From positions 62,001 to 126,000 of the forward strand of contig JAHDXO010000013.1 of assembly GCA_023382975.1 (NCBI GenBank): a stretch of DNA of 64,000 bases, in the 5' to 3' direction. The translations under genes were made by a program, and so were the position numbers. The notes beneath the pieces are model-generated. The model saw only the letters and a list, made by a program, of their open reading frames with translations, ran no database searches and was not told where the DNA came from. Source of the DNA: Pirellulaceae bacterium. Its GTDB lineage: Bacteria > Planctomycetota > Planctomycetia > Pirellulales > Pirellulaceae. Of the stretch, positions 8,221 to 19,166 are shown piece after piece; the stretch's first letter is position 1, and the number at the start of each line of letters is the position of its first letter.

Positions 8221-10677
8221 ATGAGACGCGCCGCTTGGACAATCGCCTTGCTCGCTTTCTATCCAGCAGCGGCCGGACTGGCCGCGGAAACCGTGACCGC
8301 GGTGGATCGGCCGGACACGCAATCGACCAATGCGCATTACGTCGGCAACCGGCCGCCGCTGGTCAATGCGCCGTTCGTCAAATTGCCGCCGCGCGCGATC
8401 GTTCCCGGCGGTTGGCTGCGCAAGCAGTTGGAGTTGCAGGCCGCGGGCTTTCACGGCCACCTGGGCGAGATCAGCCGATTCCTGGTCAAGGAGAACAACG
8501 GCTGGCTCGATCCAAGCGCCGACAAGCACTCGGGTTGGGAGGAAGTGCCCTACTGGCTGAAAGGTTTCCTCAATTGCGCCTATCTTGTGGGCGACGAGCA
8601 GCAGATCGCCGAAGCCAAGATTTGGATCGAAGGGGCCCTGGCCAGCCAGCAGCCCGACGGCTGGTTCGGACCTCCGTCCAATCGCACTCGCATCGACGGC
8701 GCGCCCGACCTGTGGCCCAACATGATCATGCTGTTTTGCCTGCAGGACTACCACGACTACACCGGCGACCCGCGGGTAATCGAACTGATGAGCCGCTACT
8801 GCGAATACTTGCAGACGATCCCCGGCGAACGTTTTCTGCCCGGCTATTGGGACAACATGCGCGGCGGCGACCTGCTGTCCAGCGTCTACTGGCTGTACAA
8901 CCGCACGGGGCAGGAGAAACTGCTCGAACTGGCCGCCAAGGTACACCGCCGGACGGCGCGCTGGGATCAGGACGTGATCAACTGGCACAACGTCAACATG
9001 TGTCAGGCGTTCGGCGAGCCCGCGACGTACTACCTGCAATCGAAGGCCGAGACCGATCTGCAGGCCGCCTATCGCAACTGGCAAAAGATCCGCGAGACCT
9101 ACGGCCAGGTTCCCGGCGGACTGTTTGGCGGCGACGAGAATTGTCGGCCGGGTTTCGTCGGGCCGCGTCAGGCCATCGAAACCTGCGGGATCATCGAAGC
9201 CATGCTTTCGCACGAAACCTTGCTGGTGATCAGCGGCGATCCGCTGTGGGCCGACCTCTGCGAAGATGCGGCCTTCAATTCGTTGCCAGCCGCCCTGACC
9301 GCGGACATCAAGGCCTTGCGCTACCTGACCGCCCCCAACATGATCCTGTCCGATCGTGCCAACAAGAGCCCCGGCTTGCAGAACAGCGGGCCGATGCTGC
9401 TGATGGATCCGCACTTGCACCGTTGCTGCCAGCACAACTGGGGCCACGGCTGGCCGTACTTCGCTCAGCACCTCTGGCTGGCCACTCCGGACAACGGGCT
9501 GGCCGCCGTGTTCTTCCAGGAGAGCCGCGTGACCGCCAAGGTAGCGGACGGAACCGAGGTGACGATCGAGCAGGAGACGCACTATCCGTTCGACGGGACG
9601 GTGCGGTTCACGATCAAGACGCCCCGGCCGGTCGCTTTCCCGCTGTACTTGCGCGTGCCCGAGTGGTGTGCCGCGCCGCGACTGGCGATCGGCGGTCGAG
9701 CGATCGACGTTCAAGGTCGACCGTCGTCGTACCTGCGGCTGGATCGGACCTGGGCGTCCGGCGATTGGGTCGAATTGACCTTGCCGATGGACATCGCGCT
9801 GCGGCGTTGGGAGAAGAACATGAACAGCGTCTCCGTCGATCGCGGGCCGCTGACGTACTCGTTGCGGATCGAGGAGCAGCACGTGCGGCAGGGCGGCACG
9901 GACGACTGGCCGGCCTGGGAGATCCATCCCGCCAGTCCCTGGAACTACGGCCTGGTGCTCGATGCGCAGGATGCGGCCGCCTCGTTCCAAGTCGTGCAGA
10001 AGCCTTGGCCGTCCTCGGACATGCCGTTCACGCTGGAGGGCGCGCCGATCGAATTGCGGGCCAAGGGGCGGCGGATTCCAGCCTGGCGTCAGGACCGGCT
10101 CGGGCTGGTCGGGTCGCTTCAGCCCAGCCCGGTGAGTTCGGCGGAACCCGAGGAAGCGATCACGCTGATCCCGATGGGTGCGGCCCGCCTGCGGATCAGT
10201 TCGTTCCCGGTGATTGGCCAAGGCCCCGACGCGCGGCCCTGGCAGGAGCCGCCGAAGCCCGCCTTCGAGGTCAAGGCCTCGCACTGCTTCGCCAGCGATT
10301 CGGTCGAGGCGGTGGCCGACGGTCTCGAACCAACCAATTCCAATGATCACAGCATCCCGCGCATGACTTGGTGGCCGCGTCGGGGCGGCCAGGAGTGGAT
10401 CGCGGCCGAGTTCGCGGCGCCCCGCGAGTGCTCGCGGGTGACGGTCTACTGGTTCGACGACACTGGAGTCGGCCAGTGCCGGGTGCCCGCCGCCTGGAGA
10501 CTATTCTATCGCAGTGGCCAGGACTGGACACCCGTCAAGACCGACGGCATTTTCGGAACCGCCAAGGACCGCTACAACGACGTGCGTTTCGAGCCCGTCA
10601 AGACCGATGCCTTGAAAATCGAAGTGGATTTTCAGCAGGGCTTTTCCGGCGGCGTCTTGGAATGGCAAGTCAAATGA
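8221..10677 (+). CDS. GH127-type beta-L-arabinofuranosidase (DUF1680)
   Basis: An 818-residue exported glycoside hydrolase. A signal peptide (residues 1-20) is followed by the GH127/DUF1680 alpha/alpha-barrel (about residues 40-550) and a C-terminal discoidin-like domain (about 680-818). In the characterised GH127 enzyme HypBA1 a zinc ion is held by one Glu and three Cys, one of which is the nucleophile (Glu338, Cys340, Cys417, Cys418). The same pattern is visible here: Glu320 and Cys322 in AIETCG, and Cys402-Cys403 in HRCCQHN. The active site therefore looks intact. Likely activity is release of beta-L-arabinofuranose or a related sugar from plant or algal glycans; the exact specificity is unknown. 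A strong hairpin follows the gene at 10711-10743. Confidence 0.9.
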   Translation: MRRAAWTIALLAFYPAAAGLAAETVTAVDRPDTQSTNAHYVGNRPPLVNAPFVKLPPRAIVPGGWLRKQLELQAAGFHGHLGEISRFLVKENNGWLDPSADKHSGWEEVPYWLKGFLNCAYLVGDEQQIAEAKIWIEGALASQQPDGWFGPPSNRTRIDGAPDLWPNMIMLFCLQDYHDYTGDPRVIELMSRYCEYLQTIPGERFLPGYWDNMRGGDLLSSVYWLYNRTGQEKLLELAAKVHRRTARWDQDVINWHNVNMCQAFGEPATYYLQSKAETDLQAAYRNWQKIRETYGQVPGGLFGGDENCRPGFVGPRQAIETCGIIEAMLSHETLLVISGDPLWADLCEDAAFNSLPAALTADIKALRYLTAPNMILSDRANKSPGLQNSGPMLLMDPHLHRCCQHNWGHGWPYFAQHLWLATPDNGLAAVFFQESRVTAKVADGTEVTIEQETHYPFDGTVRFTIKTPRPVAFPLYLRVPEWCAAPRLAIGGRAIDVQGRPSSYLRLDRTWASGDWVELTLPMDIALRRWEKNMNSVSVDRGPLTYSLRIEEQHVRQGGTDDWPAWEIHPASPWNYGLVLDAQDAAASFQVVQKPWPSSDMPFTLEGAPIELRAKGRRIPAWRQDRLGLVGSLQPSPVSSAEPEEAITLIPMGAARLRISSFPVIGQGPDARPWQEPPKPAFEVKASHCFASDSVEAVADGLEPTNSNDHSIPRMTWWPRRGGQEWIAAEFAAPRECSRVTVYWFDDTGVGQCRVPAAWRLFYRSGQDWTPVKTDGIFGTAKDRYNDVRFEPVKTDALKIEVDFQQGFSGGVLEWQVK

Positions 10678-10710
10678 CCTGCTCACCCGCGAGGTGCAGA
10701 GGCGGCCTCG

Positions 10711-10743
10711 ATCCTTCCGGGCTTCTGTCGAGCCCGGAAGGAT
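10711..10743. terminator. Bidirectional hairpin between convergent genes
   Basis: A perfect 13-bp inverted repeat (left arm ATCCTTCCGGGCT, right arm AGCCCGGAAGGAT) with a 7-nt loop lies in the 90-bp gap between the GH127 gene and the convergent LEPR-XLL gene. There is no T-run on either side, so it may act by stem stability alone. Confidence 0.75.
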
Positions 10744-10767
10744 ACGTGCCCTGTTCAGCTCGCAAGC

Positions 10768-12585
10768 CTAATTTTCGAACCCCTTGATCGTCGGCTCTTG
10801 TGTATAGGTATTGCCGCCCAAATTATCCAGCCAATCGTCGATTCCGGAACCGCCGTCCAAAGTGACTTTTCCGGTTACATCGGTATCTCCGACCGCCAGG
10901 TAATCTTCGTCTCCGGCACCCATTTTCACCGACGCTCCGGCACCGACCGTCGTGTCCAAGATCTCGCATTCGTCCGTCCCGCCACCCATGTCGACCGACG
11001 CGGAACCGACGATGTCGCACCAACTGATCGACAGGCCGTCCCAGCCGTTGCCCGTGCTCACCGTCAACTTACCTCCAACATTGACCAGATCGGCCACGAT
11101 ACCGTACCCGTCCCACTCGAACTCCAGCAGGAGTTCTTCCAGTGCTGCATCGATAAAATCGCCCGTGCCGATGCCGACCTGATCGTGGCCTTTGCCTGTC
11201 TTGACGGTCAGGTTCTTTTCGATATCTGAGTTGGTGACAAGTACCTGGTCGCCAGGCTCCTCATCGGCAACCGCGTTACCGCTATCCAGGGTCACATTGC
11301 CCGCGGCCTGCAATTCGACGATTGCGATACGATCGCTCTGGTTGCCGGTGTTGATCGACACGTTGGACTTTGCGGACGTGACCGCAACTTGCCACAAGCC
11401 CAGCGTATCGTACCCGTCTCCCGTATTGATGCTCAGTGCGCCGGTCACGTCCGCCGAGGTAATCGCTACCAGATCGTCCCCGCGACCGCTGTTCAACGTC
11501 ACCTTACCGCCGAGAACGCTGTTGGCGCCATTCGCGAACAATTCCAAGTCTTCTTCGCTGTCGACGGAAGCTGGTTCGAACGCGATCCAATCGTCGCCGT
11601 CGCCGGTGTTGATGCTGACGTCCTTGTCCACCGTCACTTGGTTCAGCCAAACCGCGGCATCCCCCTTGCCCAATTTGATGGTCAATTTGCCCTGGATCGT
11701 TGCAGCAAAGACGTCAACTCCCTGCGACAATTCGTCCTCGAAAACCGGCGCATCGCCTGCTTTGAACGAGACGTCCTTTTTGACGGTCGTGTCGCCCAGC
11801 CACATCCAGCCACCCCCCTTGCCGATGTCGATCGACAGTTTGCCCTCAATCAAACTCGGGGTCACCTCGTCAACCACCGGGGCTTCTGCAGGTGCGATGT
11901 CGTCGCCAACCGGTTCCTCCTCCCACCCTTCGACGCCCGCGTAGTCCTCGCCATCACCGGTCTTGATCGTGACGTTCTTCGTGACCGTGACTCCCTCCAG
12001 CCAGATGTAGTCGTTGGTCTTTCCCGTTGTCACGGTCAGGTTCCCCGTGACATCCGCTCGTGCGATCCCGATTTCGACGTGCGGATCCTCCCCGCCCGGT
12101 GCATCGCCGGCCTTGACGGCGACATCTTTTCCGAACGTCACCAGATCGATCGACGCACCGCCCTCGCCTTTGCCAAGGTCGATGGTCGTCTTTCCGCCGA
12201 TCTCGGCGTTCGCCAACTCCACGTAGTCGTCGCCGTCTCCCATTTTGATGGAAAGATCGCCGTTGAGTTGAAAGACGGGATCGAGATCGGTATCGCCCAC
12301 TATCTCCAACCTGTCGTCGTCCTTCTTCAGGTCGACTTTGATCCCTTTGGTCACAACGGGACTGTCATACACACCATCTACAACGCCGTTGATTGCCGTA
12401 CCGTCGTTCCCCTGAACTCGATAGCTGACGCCGGCTTCTCCTATATCTGCGATCTCCACCTTGACCTGATTTCCCAGATCGTCCCCCGTAACAACCAGCC
12501 AACCTCCTTTCACCGTCGCAGAAACGTCTCCCGCCAACAACAGACGCCGTTCCAACGATTCGACTGCCAAGCGCCGACTAGCCAT
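10768..12585 (-). CDS. Secreted repeat protein with LEPR-XLL-type N-terminus
   Basis: A 605-residue protein beginning with SLERRLLLAGD (residues 10-20), which matches the LEPR-XLL signature at the N-terminus of many very large planctomycete surface proteins. The remainder is built from about a dozen imperfect Gly/Asp-rich repeats of 30-50 residues with the pattern vtg-x-LSInTGdGdD, for example KMGDGDDYVEL, INTGDGDDWIAF and INTGDGYDTLGL. These predict a calcium-binding beta-roll or beta-helix. A G-rich ribosome site (AGGGGG, around 12591-12598) precedes the start. Composition is strongly acidic. It is probably a surface or extracellular structural protein; an enzymatic role is not indicated. 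Confidence 0.8.
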   Translation of the reverse strand: MASRRLAVESLERRLLLAGDVSATVKGGWLVVTGDDLGNQVKVEIADIGEAGVSYRVQGNDGTAINGVVDGVYDSPVVTKGIKVDLKKDDDRLEIVGDTDLDPVFQLNGDLSIKMGDGDDYVELANAEIGGKTTIDLGKGEGGASIDLVTFGKDVAVKAGDAPGGEDPHVEIGIARADVTGNLTVTTGKTNDYIWLEGVTVTKNVTIKTGDGEDYAGVEGWEEEPVGDDIAPAEAPVVDEVTPSLIEGKLSIDIGKGGGWMWLGDTTVKKDVSFKAGDAPVFEDELSQGVDVFAATIQGKLTIKLGKGDAAVWLNQVTVDKDVSINTGDGDDWIAFEPASVDSEEDLELFANGANSVLGGKVTLNSGRGDDLVAITSADVTGALSINTGDGYDTLGLWQVAVTSAKSNVSINTGNQSDRIAIVELQAAGNVTLDSGNAVADEEPGDQVLVTNSDIEKNLTVKTGKGHDQVGIGTGDFIDAALEELLLEFEWDGYGIVADLVNVGGKLTVSTGNGWDGLSISWCDIVGSASVDMGGGTDECEILDTTVGAGASVKMGAGDEDYLAVGDTDVTGKVTLDGGSGIDDWLDNLGGNTYTQEPTIKGFEN

Positions 12586-12830
12586 GACACACCCCCTTAC
12601 AACGTGACTTACGAAATAGAATCAAGGAACAGAGACTCACCGCCATTTTGCCTTTTAGATCTTTCGCCATTTGAAGTAAATAATGCCAATAGGTTATTGC
12701 CGTTCTTTCTTGGGGGGGCACGGCATCCGTCATTCGGCGAGTGGCCGCCTCGAACTGAATCTCAGCATCACGAAATCGGATGCATCGCGGACTAGTGCCG
12801 TTGATACCCAACTTCGCGTAGAATGGCGTC

Positions 12831-13793
12831 ATGGGAAAACAGGCTTGGACTGCGAGATCGGTTGGCCGGAGCCGGTGGTGGTTCTCCTTGGCACTCGTGC
12901 CCCTGCTGCTGGGCTGCGCTCCCGGTGCGTCGCCGCCGGGGGTGCCGGAAGTGGTCTGGGGTCGGCGGGGACTGGCCGACGGGCGCATGCAGAAGCCGCG
13001 GGCGATGGCGATCGACGACCATGATCAACTTTACATCGTGGACATGACGGGCCGGATCCAAGTGTTTTCGCCGGACGGCCAGTTCCTTCGCAGTTGGCGG
13101 ACCCCGGAGATCGCCGACGGTCGTCCGACGGGTCTGTCGTTCGACCGGCACGGCCGCCTGATGGTCGCCGACACCCACTATTACCGGGTGCTGTTCTACT
13201 CGCCAACCGGCGAATTGCACGAAGAATTGTCCATCGGCGGCGTTTGTGGACAAGGACCGGGCGAATTCCATTTCGTCACGGATTGTGTGGAGGATTCCCA
13301 GGGGAACTACTACATCGCCGAGTACGGGGAATTCGATCGGATTCAGAAATTCTCGCCGCAACGCGAGTTCCTGTTCCAGTGGGGCAACCACGGCGAGCGG
13401 GAGGGACAGTTCATGCGTCCTCAAAGCCTGGCGGTCGACGAACAGGATCTGTTGTGGGTTGCCGATTCGTGCAATCATCGGATCCAGGTGTTTGACGCGC
13501 GCGGCAAAGATGCGAAACTGGTCAAGTCGTGGGGACGACCGGGACGCGAACCCGGCCAGTTGAGCTATCCTTGGGGGATCGTCTTGGACGGCCGGGGCAA
13601 TGTGTACGTGAGCGAACGTGGAAATCACCGGGTGCAGAAATTCGACCGGGACGGGAATTCGTTGGGGATCTGGGGAACCAGCGGACGGCGGCCCGGCGAG
13701 TTAAACGAACCTTGGACGTTGGTCCTGGATTCCCGGCAGCGGATTCACGTTTTGGATACCTACAATCATCGGGTGCAAAGGATTCGGCTTTAG
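12831..13793 (+). CDS. NHL-repeat lipoprotein
   Basis: A 320-residue protein with a lipoprotein signal: a basic N-terminus, a hydrophobic stretch and a lipobox LLLGC with Cys at about residue 29. Six NHL blades follow, visible as repeats of the form KPRAMAIDDHDQLYIVD, RPTGLSFDRHGRLMVADT, RPQSLAVDEQDLLWVAD and LSYPWGIVLDGRGNVYVSE. This predicts a six-bladed beta-propeller tethered to a membrane and facing the periplasm, usually for protein or ligand binding. It lies 80 bp upstream of the VWA membrane protein gene and may belong to the same transcription unit. No catalytic motif is seen. Confidence 0.85.
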   Translation: MGKQAWTARSVGRSRWWFSLALVPLLLGCAPGASPPGVPEVVWGRRGLADGRMQKPRAMAIDDHDQLYIVDMTGRIQVFSPDGQFLRSWRTPEIADGRPTGLSFDRHGRLMVADTHYYRVLFYSPTGELHEELSIGGVCGQGPGEFHFVTDCVEDSQGNYYIAEYGEFDRIQKFSPQREFLFQWGNHGEREGQFMRPQSLAVDEQDLLWVADSCNHRIQVFDARGKDAKLVKSWGRPGREPGQLSYPWGIVLDGRGNVYVSERGNHRVQKFDRDGNSLGIWGTSGRRPGELNEPWTLVLDSRQRIHVLDTYNHRVQRIRL

Positions 13794-13873
13794 CGTGCTT
13801 CTTCTTTCCGCCGCACGCGGAAGCGAACAATCCAACGCATCGGGTCCGAGGAACTTGAGACAGAGGACGGTTG

Positions 13874-16800
13874 ATGTTCGGACTGGACATAGGCTTCGAG
13901 AAACCGCACTATCTGTGGCTGCTGGTGTTGCTGCTGCCGCTGTGGTGGTTCAGTTTCCGCAGCTTGTCCGGTCTCGGGCCCTTCCGCCGGCTGTTCGCTC
14001 TGGGATTCCGCACGCTCGTGTTGCTGCTGATCGTGCTGTCGCTGGCCGAGGTCCAGATGCTGCGGGTCAGCGACCGCGTGACGGTGACCTACTTGCTGGA
14101 CCAATCGGAGAGCATCCCGCGCGAGCAGCGCCAGTTGATGCTGGACTTTGTCCGCCAGTCGGTTCAGGAGCATCGCCGGGTGGACCGGCAAGATTGCGCC
14201 GGTGTGATTGTCTTCGGGCGCGACGCGGTCGTCGAGATTCCGCCGTTCGACGATGACATCCCGTTGATCAGCTTGGAAAGCGCGGTGGGTTTGCGGACGG
14301 ATGCGACCAACCTGGCCGCCGCGCTCAAGATGGCTCACGCCACTTTCCCCGAGGATTCCGCGAACCGGATCGTCGTGGTCAGCGACGGCAACGAGAATCT
14401 GGGCGACGCCCGCGCGGTCGCGCGGTCGCTGACCGATCAGGGCATCGGCATCGACGTGGTGCCTGTGCGGCTGGAACGACGAGGCGAGGTGTTGGTCGAG
14501 AAGGTGACGCTGCCGACCGACATCCGCCGCGGTCAGCCGATCGAGGCCCGCGTGGTGATCGACAACCTGACGGCGCCGACGGAATCGCACGACGGCACGG
14601 TGCGGGGCAAGTTGCGGCTGGTCCGGCAGATGGGGCGGCAAGAACAGTTGTTGAATCCCGGCTCGCAGGACGTCGAGCTGCGGCCGGGCAAGAACGTGTT
14701 TTCGTTCGAGCATACGATCGACGAGGTGGCGGCGTACCGCTACCAGGCGGTTTTCGTTCCGGACAACCCGGAGCACGATCTGCAGACACAGAACAACCAG
14801 GCGTCGGCCTTTACCCACGTGCGGGGCAAGGGCAGCGTGTTGCTGATCGAAGACGCGCAGAACCGGGGCGAGTTCGACCATCTGGTTCAGCGGTTGCGGG
14901 CCAACAACATCGAAGTCTCGGTCGAGGCCAGCGACGAGTTGTTCACCAGTCCGGCCGAGTTGCTGGGCTACGATTCGGTCATCCTGGCCAACGTGCCCCG
15001 CAGCACGGGCACCGAAGTGGACAACGTCAGCAGCTTCAGCGACGAGCAGATCCGGATGCTGGTCCGCAACACCGAGCAGTTCGGCTGCGGGCTGGTGATG
15101 CTCGGCGGGCAGAACAGCTTCGGCGCGGGCGGCTGGGCCAATACCGAGCTGGAGAAAGCCATGCCCGTCGATTTCCAGATCCGCAACCAGAAGATCCGCG
15201 CGGTCGGGGCGTTGGTCATGGTGATGCACGCCTCGGAGATGGCCCAGGGGAACCACTGGCAGAAGGTGATCTCGCGCGAGGCGATCACGCCGCTGGGACC
15301 GATGGACTATTGCGGCATGATCCACTGGGGCATGGGCCGCGAGGAATGGCTCTGGGGCGGCGCCCAAGGCTTGATCCGTGTCGGCGACCAGAAGAAGAAG
15401 ATGATGGCCCGCGTGGACCGGATGACCCCGGGCGACATGCCCGATTTCGATCCGGGCATGAAGATGGCCTTGGCGGCCTTCAACCGTTTGACCGATGCGT
15501 CGGTCAAGCACATGATCATCATCAGCGACGGCGATCCGACGCCGCCCGGGTTCATGACGTTGGCTGGTTACCGGCAAGCGGGCGTCAAGATTTCGACGGT
15601 GGCCGTCGGCACCCACGGGCCCGCGGGCCACACCACCTTGCAGAACATCGCCAACGCGACGGGGGGCCAATACTACGTGGTCACCAATCCGAAGGCCCTG
15701 CCGCGGATCTTTCAGATCGAGGCCCGCCGCGTGGCGCGGCCGCTGATCAAGGACTTGAATGACGTCCCGCCGGTCATCGACTATCCGCACGAGATGCTGC
15801 AGGGGATCGACGCCCCGCTGCCGCCGCTGAAGGGCTTCGTGATGACGACAGTCAAGGCCAATCCGCTGGTCGAGGTCGCCCTGGTGTCGCCCGATCCGCC
15901 CAGCCCGGAAAACGCTACGGTGCTGGCGGCTTGGAACTACGGATTGGGCCGCAGCGTGGCTTTCACCACGGATGCCGGAAAACGCTGGGCGCAGGCCTGG
16001 ACTGACTGGGAGAACTACGACAAGTTCTTCTCGCAGATGATTCGCTGGTCGATGCGTCCGGTTCACGACGAGGGCAAGTATACGATCGCCACGGACATCC
16101 GGGACGGCAAGGTGCGCGTCGTGGTGACCGCCTTGGACAAGGACGACCAGTTCCAGAATTTCCTGAACATGGCCGCGACCGTCGTCGATCCGGAGCTGGA
16201 CGATTTCGAGGTCGGCATCCGCCAGATCGCGCCGGGCCGGTACCAGGGCGAGTTCGACGCGGACAAGGCGGGCAGCTACTTTGTGACCATCAGCCCCGGA
16301 CCCGGCAAGGCGCCGATCCTGGCGGGCGTGAACGTGCCCTACTCGTCCGAGTTCCGGGAATTCCAGACCAATCTGCCGATGCTCGAATCGCTGGCCGCGA
16401 TGACGCCCAAGGAAGGCCAGTCGGGGCAAGTCGCCGATGCCGATCTGTCGCGCGACCAGTTCGAGACGCTGCTGAGCTTCGACACGTTCCGCGAGGGATT
16501 GCGGCGGGCCGTTTCGCGACAGGACATCTGGCCCATCGTGTTGCTGATCGTGGCGGGCGTGTTCTGGGGCGACGTGTTCATCCGCCGCGTGACCGTGCAT
16601 TTCTACTGGGTTGTGCCCGCCGCGAGTTGGCTGATCGCCCGCGTGGTGCGCCGGCAGGCGGAAGTGACAGCAGATGTGGTGATCGAGCGGCTGAGAAGTC
16701 AGAAAGCGGCGATCGGCCAGCAGATCGACGAGCGACGAGCCGCCGCGCGGTTCGAACCGCAGTTGGACGAGGCCGCCGGCGGCCCGGACCCGGACGAAGT

Positions 16801-16942
16801 GCTTCGCGACGCCGCGGTCCCCGCCCCTCAGACGCCGCCGCGCCCGCGCGAGGAAACCCCCGTCTCGGGAGAACAGGACTCGTCCTACACCGCGCGATTG
16901 CTGGAAGCGAAAAAGAAAGCCTGGAAAGAGAAGAAAGAATAA
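13874..16942 (+). CDS. Large membrane protein with VWA and glutamine-amidotransferase-like domains
   Basis: A 1022-residue membrane protein of the BatA-like type found with MoxR and DUF58 genes. Two transmembrane helices lie at about residues 12-28 and 45-60. They are followed by a VWA domain with a DxSxS metal site (DQSES, residues 76-80), a glutamine-amidotransferase-like region (about 310-450) and a second VWA-like region containing IIISDGDP. A further membrane helix lies near residue 885 and a charged cytoplasmic tail at the end. The ATG at 13874 is preferred over an adjacent TTG because it lies 7 nt from a GAGG site. The next gene, moxR-like, begins 17 bp downstream. The group probably forms a membrane chaperone or metal-insertion complex whose client is unknown. 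Confidence 0.88.
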   Translation: MFGLDIGFEKPHYLWLLVLLLPLWWFSFRSLSGLGPFRRLFALGFRTLVLLLIVLSLAEVQMLRVSDRVTVTYLLDQSESIPREQRQLMLDFVRQSVQEHRRVDRQDCAGVIVFGRDAVVEIPPFDDDIPLISLESAVGLRTDATNLAAALKMAHATFPEDSANRIVVVSDGNENLGDARAVARSLTDQGIGIDVVPVRLERRGEVLVEKVTLPTDIRRGQPIEARVVIDNLTAPTESHDGTVRGKLRLVRQMGRQEQLLNPGSQDVELRPGKNVFSFEHTIDEVAAYRYQAVFVPDNPEHDLQTQNNQASAFTHVRGKGSVLLIEDAQNRGEFDHLVQRLRANNIEVSVEASDELFTSPAELLGYDSVILANVPRSTGTEVDNVSSFSDEQIRMLVRNTEQFGCGLVMLGGQNSFGAGGWANTELEKAMPVDFQIRNQKIRAVGALVMVMHASEMAQGNHWQKVISREAITPLGPMDYCGMIHWGMGREEWLWGGAQGLIRVGDQKKKMMARVDRMTPGDMPDFDPGMKMALAAFNRLTDASVKHMIIISDGDPTPPGFMTLAGYRQAGVKISTVAVGTHGPAGHTTLQNIANATGGQYYVVTNPKALPRIFQIEARRVARPLIKDLNDVPPVIDYPHEMLQGIDAPLPPLKGFVMTTVKANPLVEVALVSPDPPSPENATVLAAWNYGLGRSVAFTTDAGKRWAQAWTDWENYDKFFSQMIRWSMRPVHDEGKYTIATDIRDGKVRVVVTALDKDDQFQNFLNMAATVVDPELDDFEVGIRQIAPGRYQGEFDADKAGSYFVTISPGPGKAPILAGVNVPYSSEFREFQTNLPMLESLAAMTPKEGQSGQVADADLSRDQFETLLSFDTFREGLRRAVSRQDIWPIVLLIVAGVFWGDVFIRRVTVHFYWVVPAASWLIARVVRRQAEVTADVVIERLRSQKAAIGQQIDERRAAARFEPQLDEAAGGPDPDEVLRDAAVPAPQTPPRPREETPVSGEQDSSYTARLLEAKKKAWKEKKE

Positions 16943-16959
16943 CCCGCGAAGGAGCCCTC

Positions 16960-17991
<1,032 letters not shown>

Positions 17992-17996
17992 CACGT

Positions 17997-18893
17997 ATGG
18001 CTTCCAACACCACCTCGCCGCCGCTGCTCAGCCCCCAGTTGCTGGCTCAACTGGAACGCCTGGAACTGGTCACGCGCAAAGTCTTCCGCGGCCGGATGAA
18101 GGGCGAACGACGGAGCCGGCGCAAGGGCCAGAGCGTCGAATTCGCCGACTTCCGCAACTACGTTCCCGGCGACGATCTGCGGTTCATCGACTGGAATCTG
18201 TACGCGCGTTTGGAGAAACTCTTCCTCAAGTTGTTTCTGGAAGAGGAGGATCTGCATTTCTTCGCCTTGGTCGATGCCAGCATGTCGATGGACTTCGGTG
18301 ACCCGTCCAAGTTGCTTTACGCCAAGCAATTGGCCGCCGCTCTAGGGTTCGTCGGACTGTGCCGTGCCGACCGCGTGAAGGTCGAGGCGCTGGGCGGGTC
18401 GAAAGTCAATCCGGGGCCCGTCCTGCGCGGGCGTCATAGCGTATGGCGGTTGCTGGCTCACTTGGACAGCATCGAGCCCGGGGTGAATGTTCCCTTGGCG
18501 ACCAGCGTTCGCGATTTCTGCCTTCGCAACAGCGGCAAGGGCATTCTGGTTCTGATCACGGACTTGATGGACAAGGCCGGTTACGAGACCGCGTTGCGAT
18601 TCCTGCTGACCCAGGACATGGATGTCTACGTTGTCCATGTCCTGTCGCCGGAAGAGTTGGAGCCCGACATCAAGGGGGATCTGAAGCTATTGGACTGCGA
18701 GGACGGGGACATTGCGGAGATCACGGTCAGCCGGCCGTTGCTGGACCGCTACAAACGAACCCTCGCGTCCTTTATTGACGGGGCACGCGAATTCTGCACT
18801 CGTCGTGGAATCAACTACGTCATGACCGCTACAAACGTGCCTGTCGAACAGTTGGTAACGAGCTATCTGCGCCAGCGAGGATTGGTCAAATAG
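17997..18893 (+). CDS. DUF58 domain protein (VWA-like)
   Basis: A 298-residue soluble protein. It contains the DUF58 signature GDDLRFIDWNLYAR (residues 58-71) followed by a degenerate metal-site motif DASMS (residues 93-97) of a VWA-like fold. An in-frame GTG at 17988 overlaps the TGA of the moxR-like gene in a GTGA arrangement and is an alternative start, adding three residues. In either case the gene is tightly coupled to moxR. DUF58 proteins are partners of MoxR and VWA membrane proteins. No signal peptide is seen, so it is expected to be cytoplasmic. Confidence 0.93.
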   Translation: MASNTTSPPLLSPQLLAQLERLELVTRKVFRGRMKGERRSRRKGQSVEFADFRNYVPGDDLRFIDWNLYARLEKLFLKLFLEEEDLHFFALVDASMSMDFGDPSKLLYAKQLAAALGFVGLCRADRVKVEALGGSKVNPGPVLRGRHSVWRLLAHLDSIEPGVNVPLATSVRDFCLRNSGKGILVLITDLMDKAGYETALRFLLTQDMDVYVVHVLSPEELEPDIKGDLKLLDCEDGDIAEITVSRPLLDRYKRTLASFIDGAREFCTRRGINYVMTATNVPVEQLVTSYLRQRGLVK

Positions 18894-19166
18894 CCCACTT
18901 TGCCGAAACCCAGGACGGCGCTCAGGGGTTACTTAGGTCATGGTAAGCGATGCGCGCTGAGGATGCTCCCCTGCCAACTTAATAACCGTTACAGTCGCTA
19001 CCCGATCGGGGAGTCCGAACTGTCGATGGTCCGGGATGCGCAACTCTCGTGTATCGCGAGATTTGCGCCCCTAAATTTGGCATCGCTTGCGTTTGCATCG
19101 ACTATACTTATCTGGGAAAGTTTTTCGGGTCGTCATGGCCACTACTACGAAACAAGGATTTTCACC

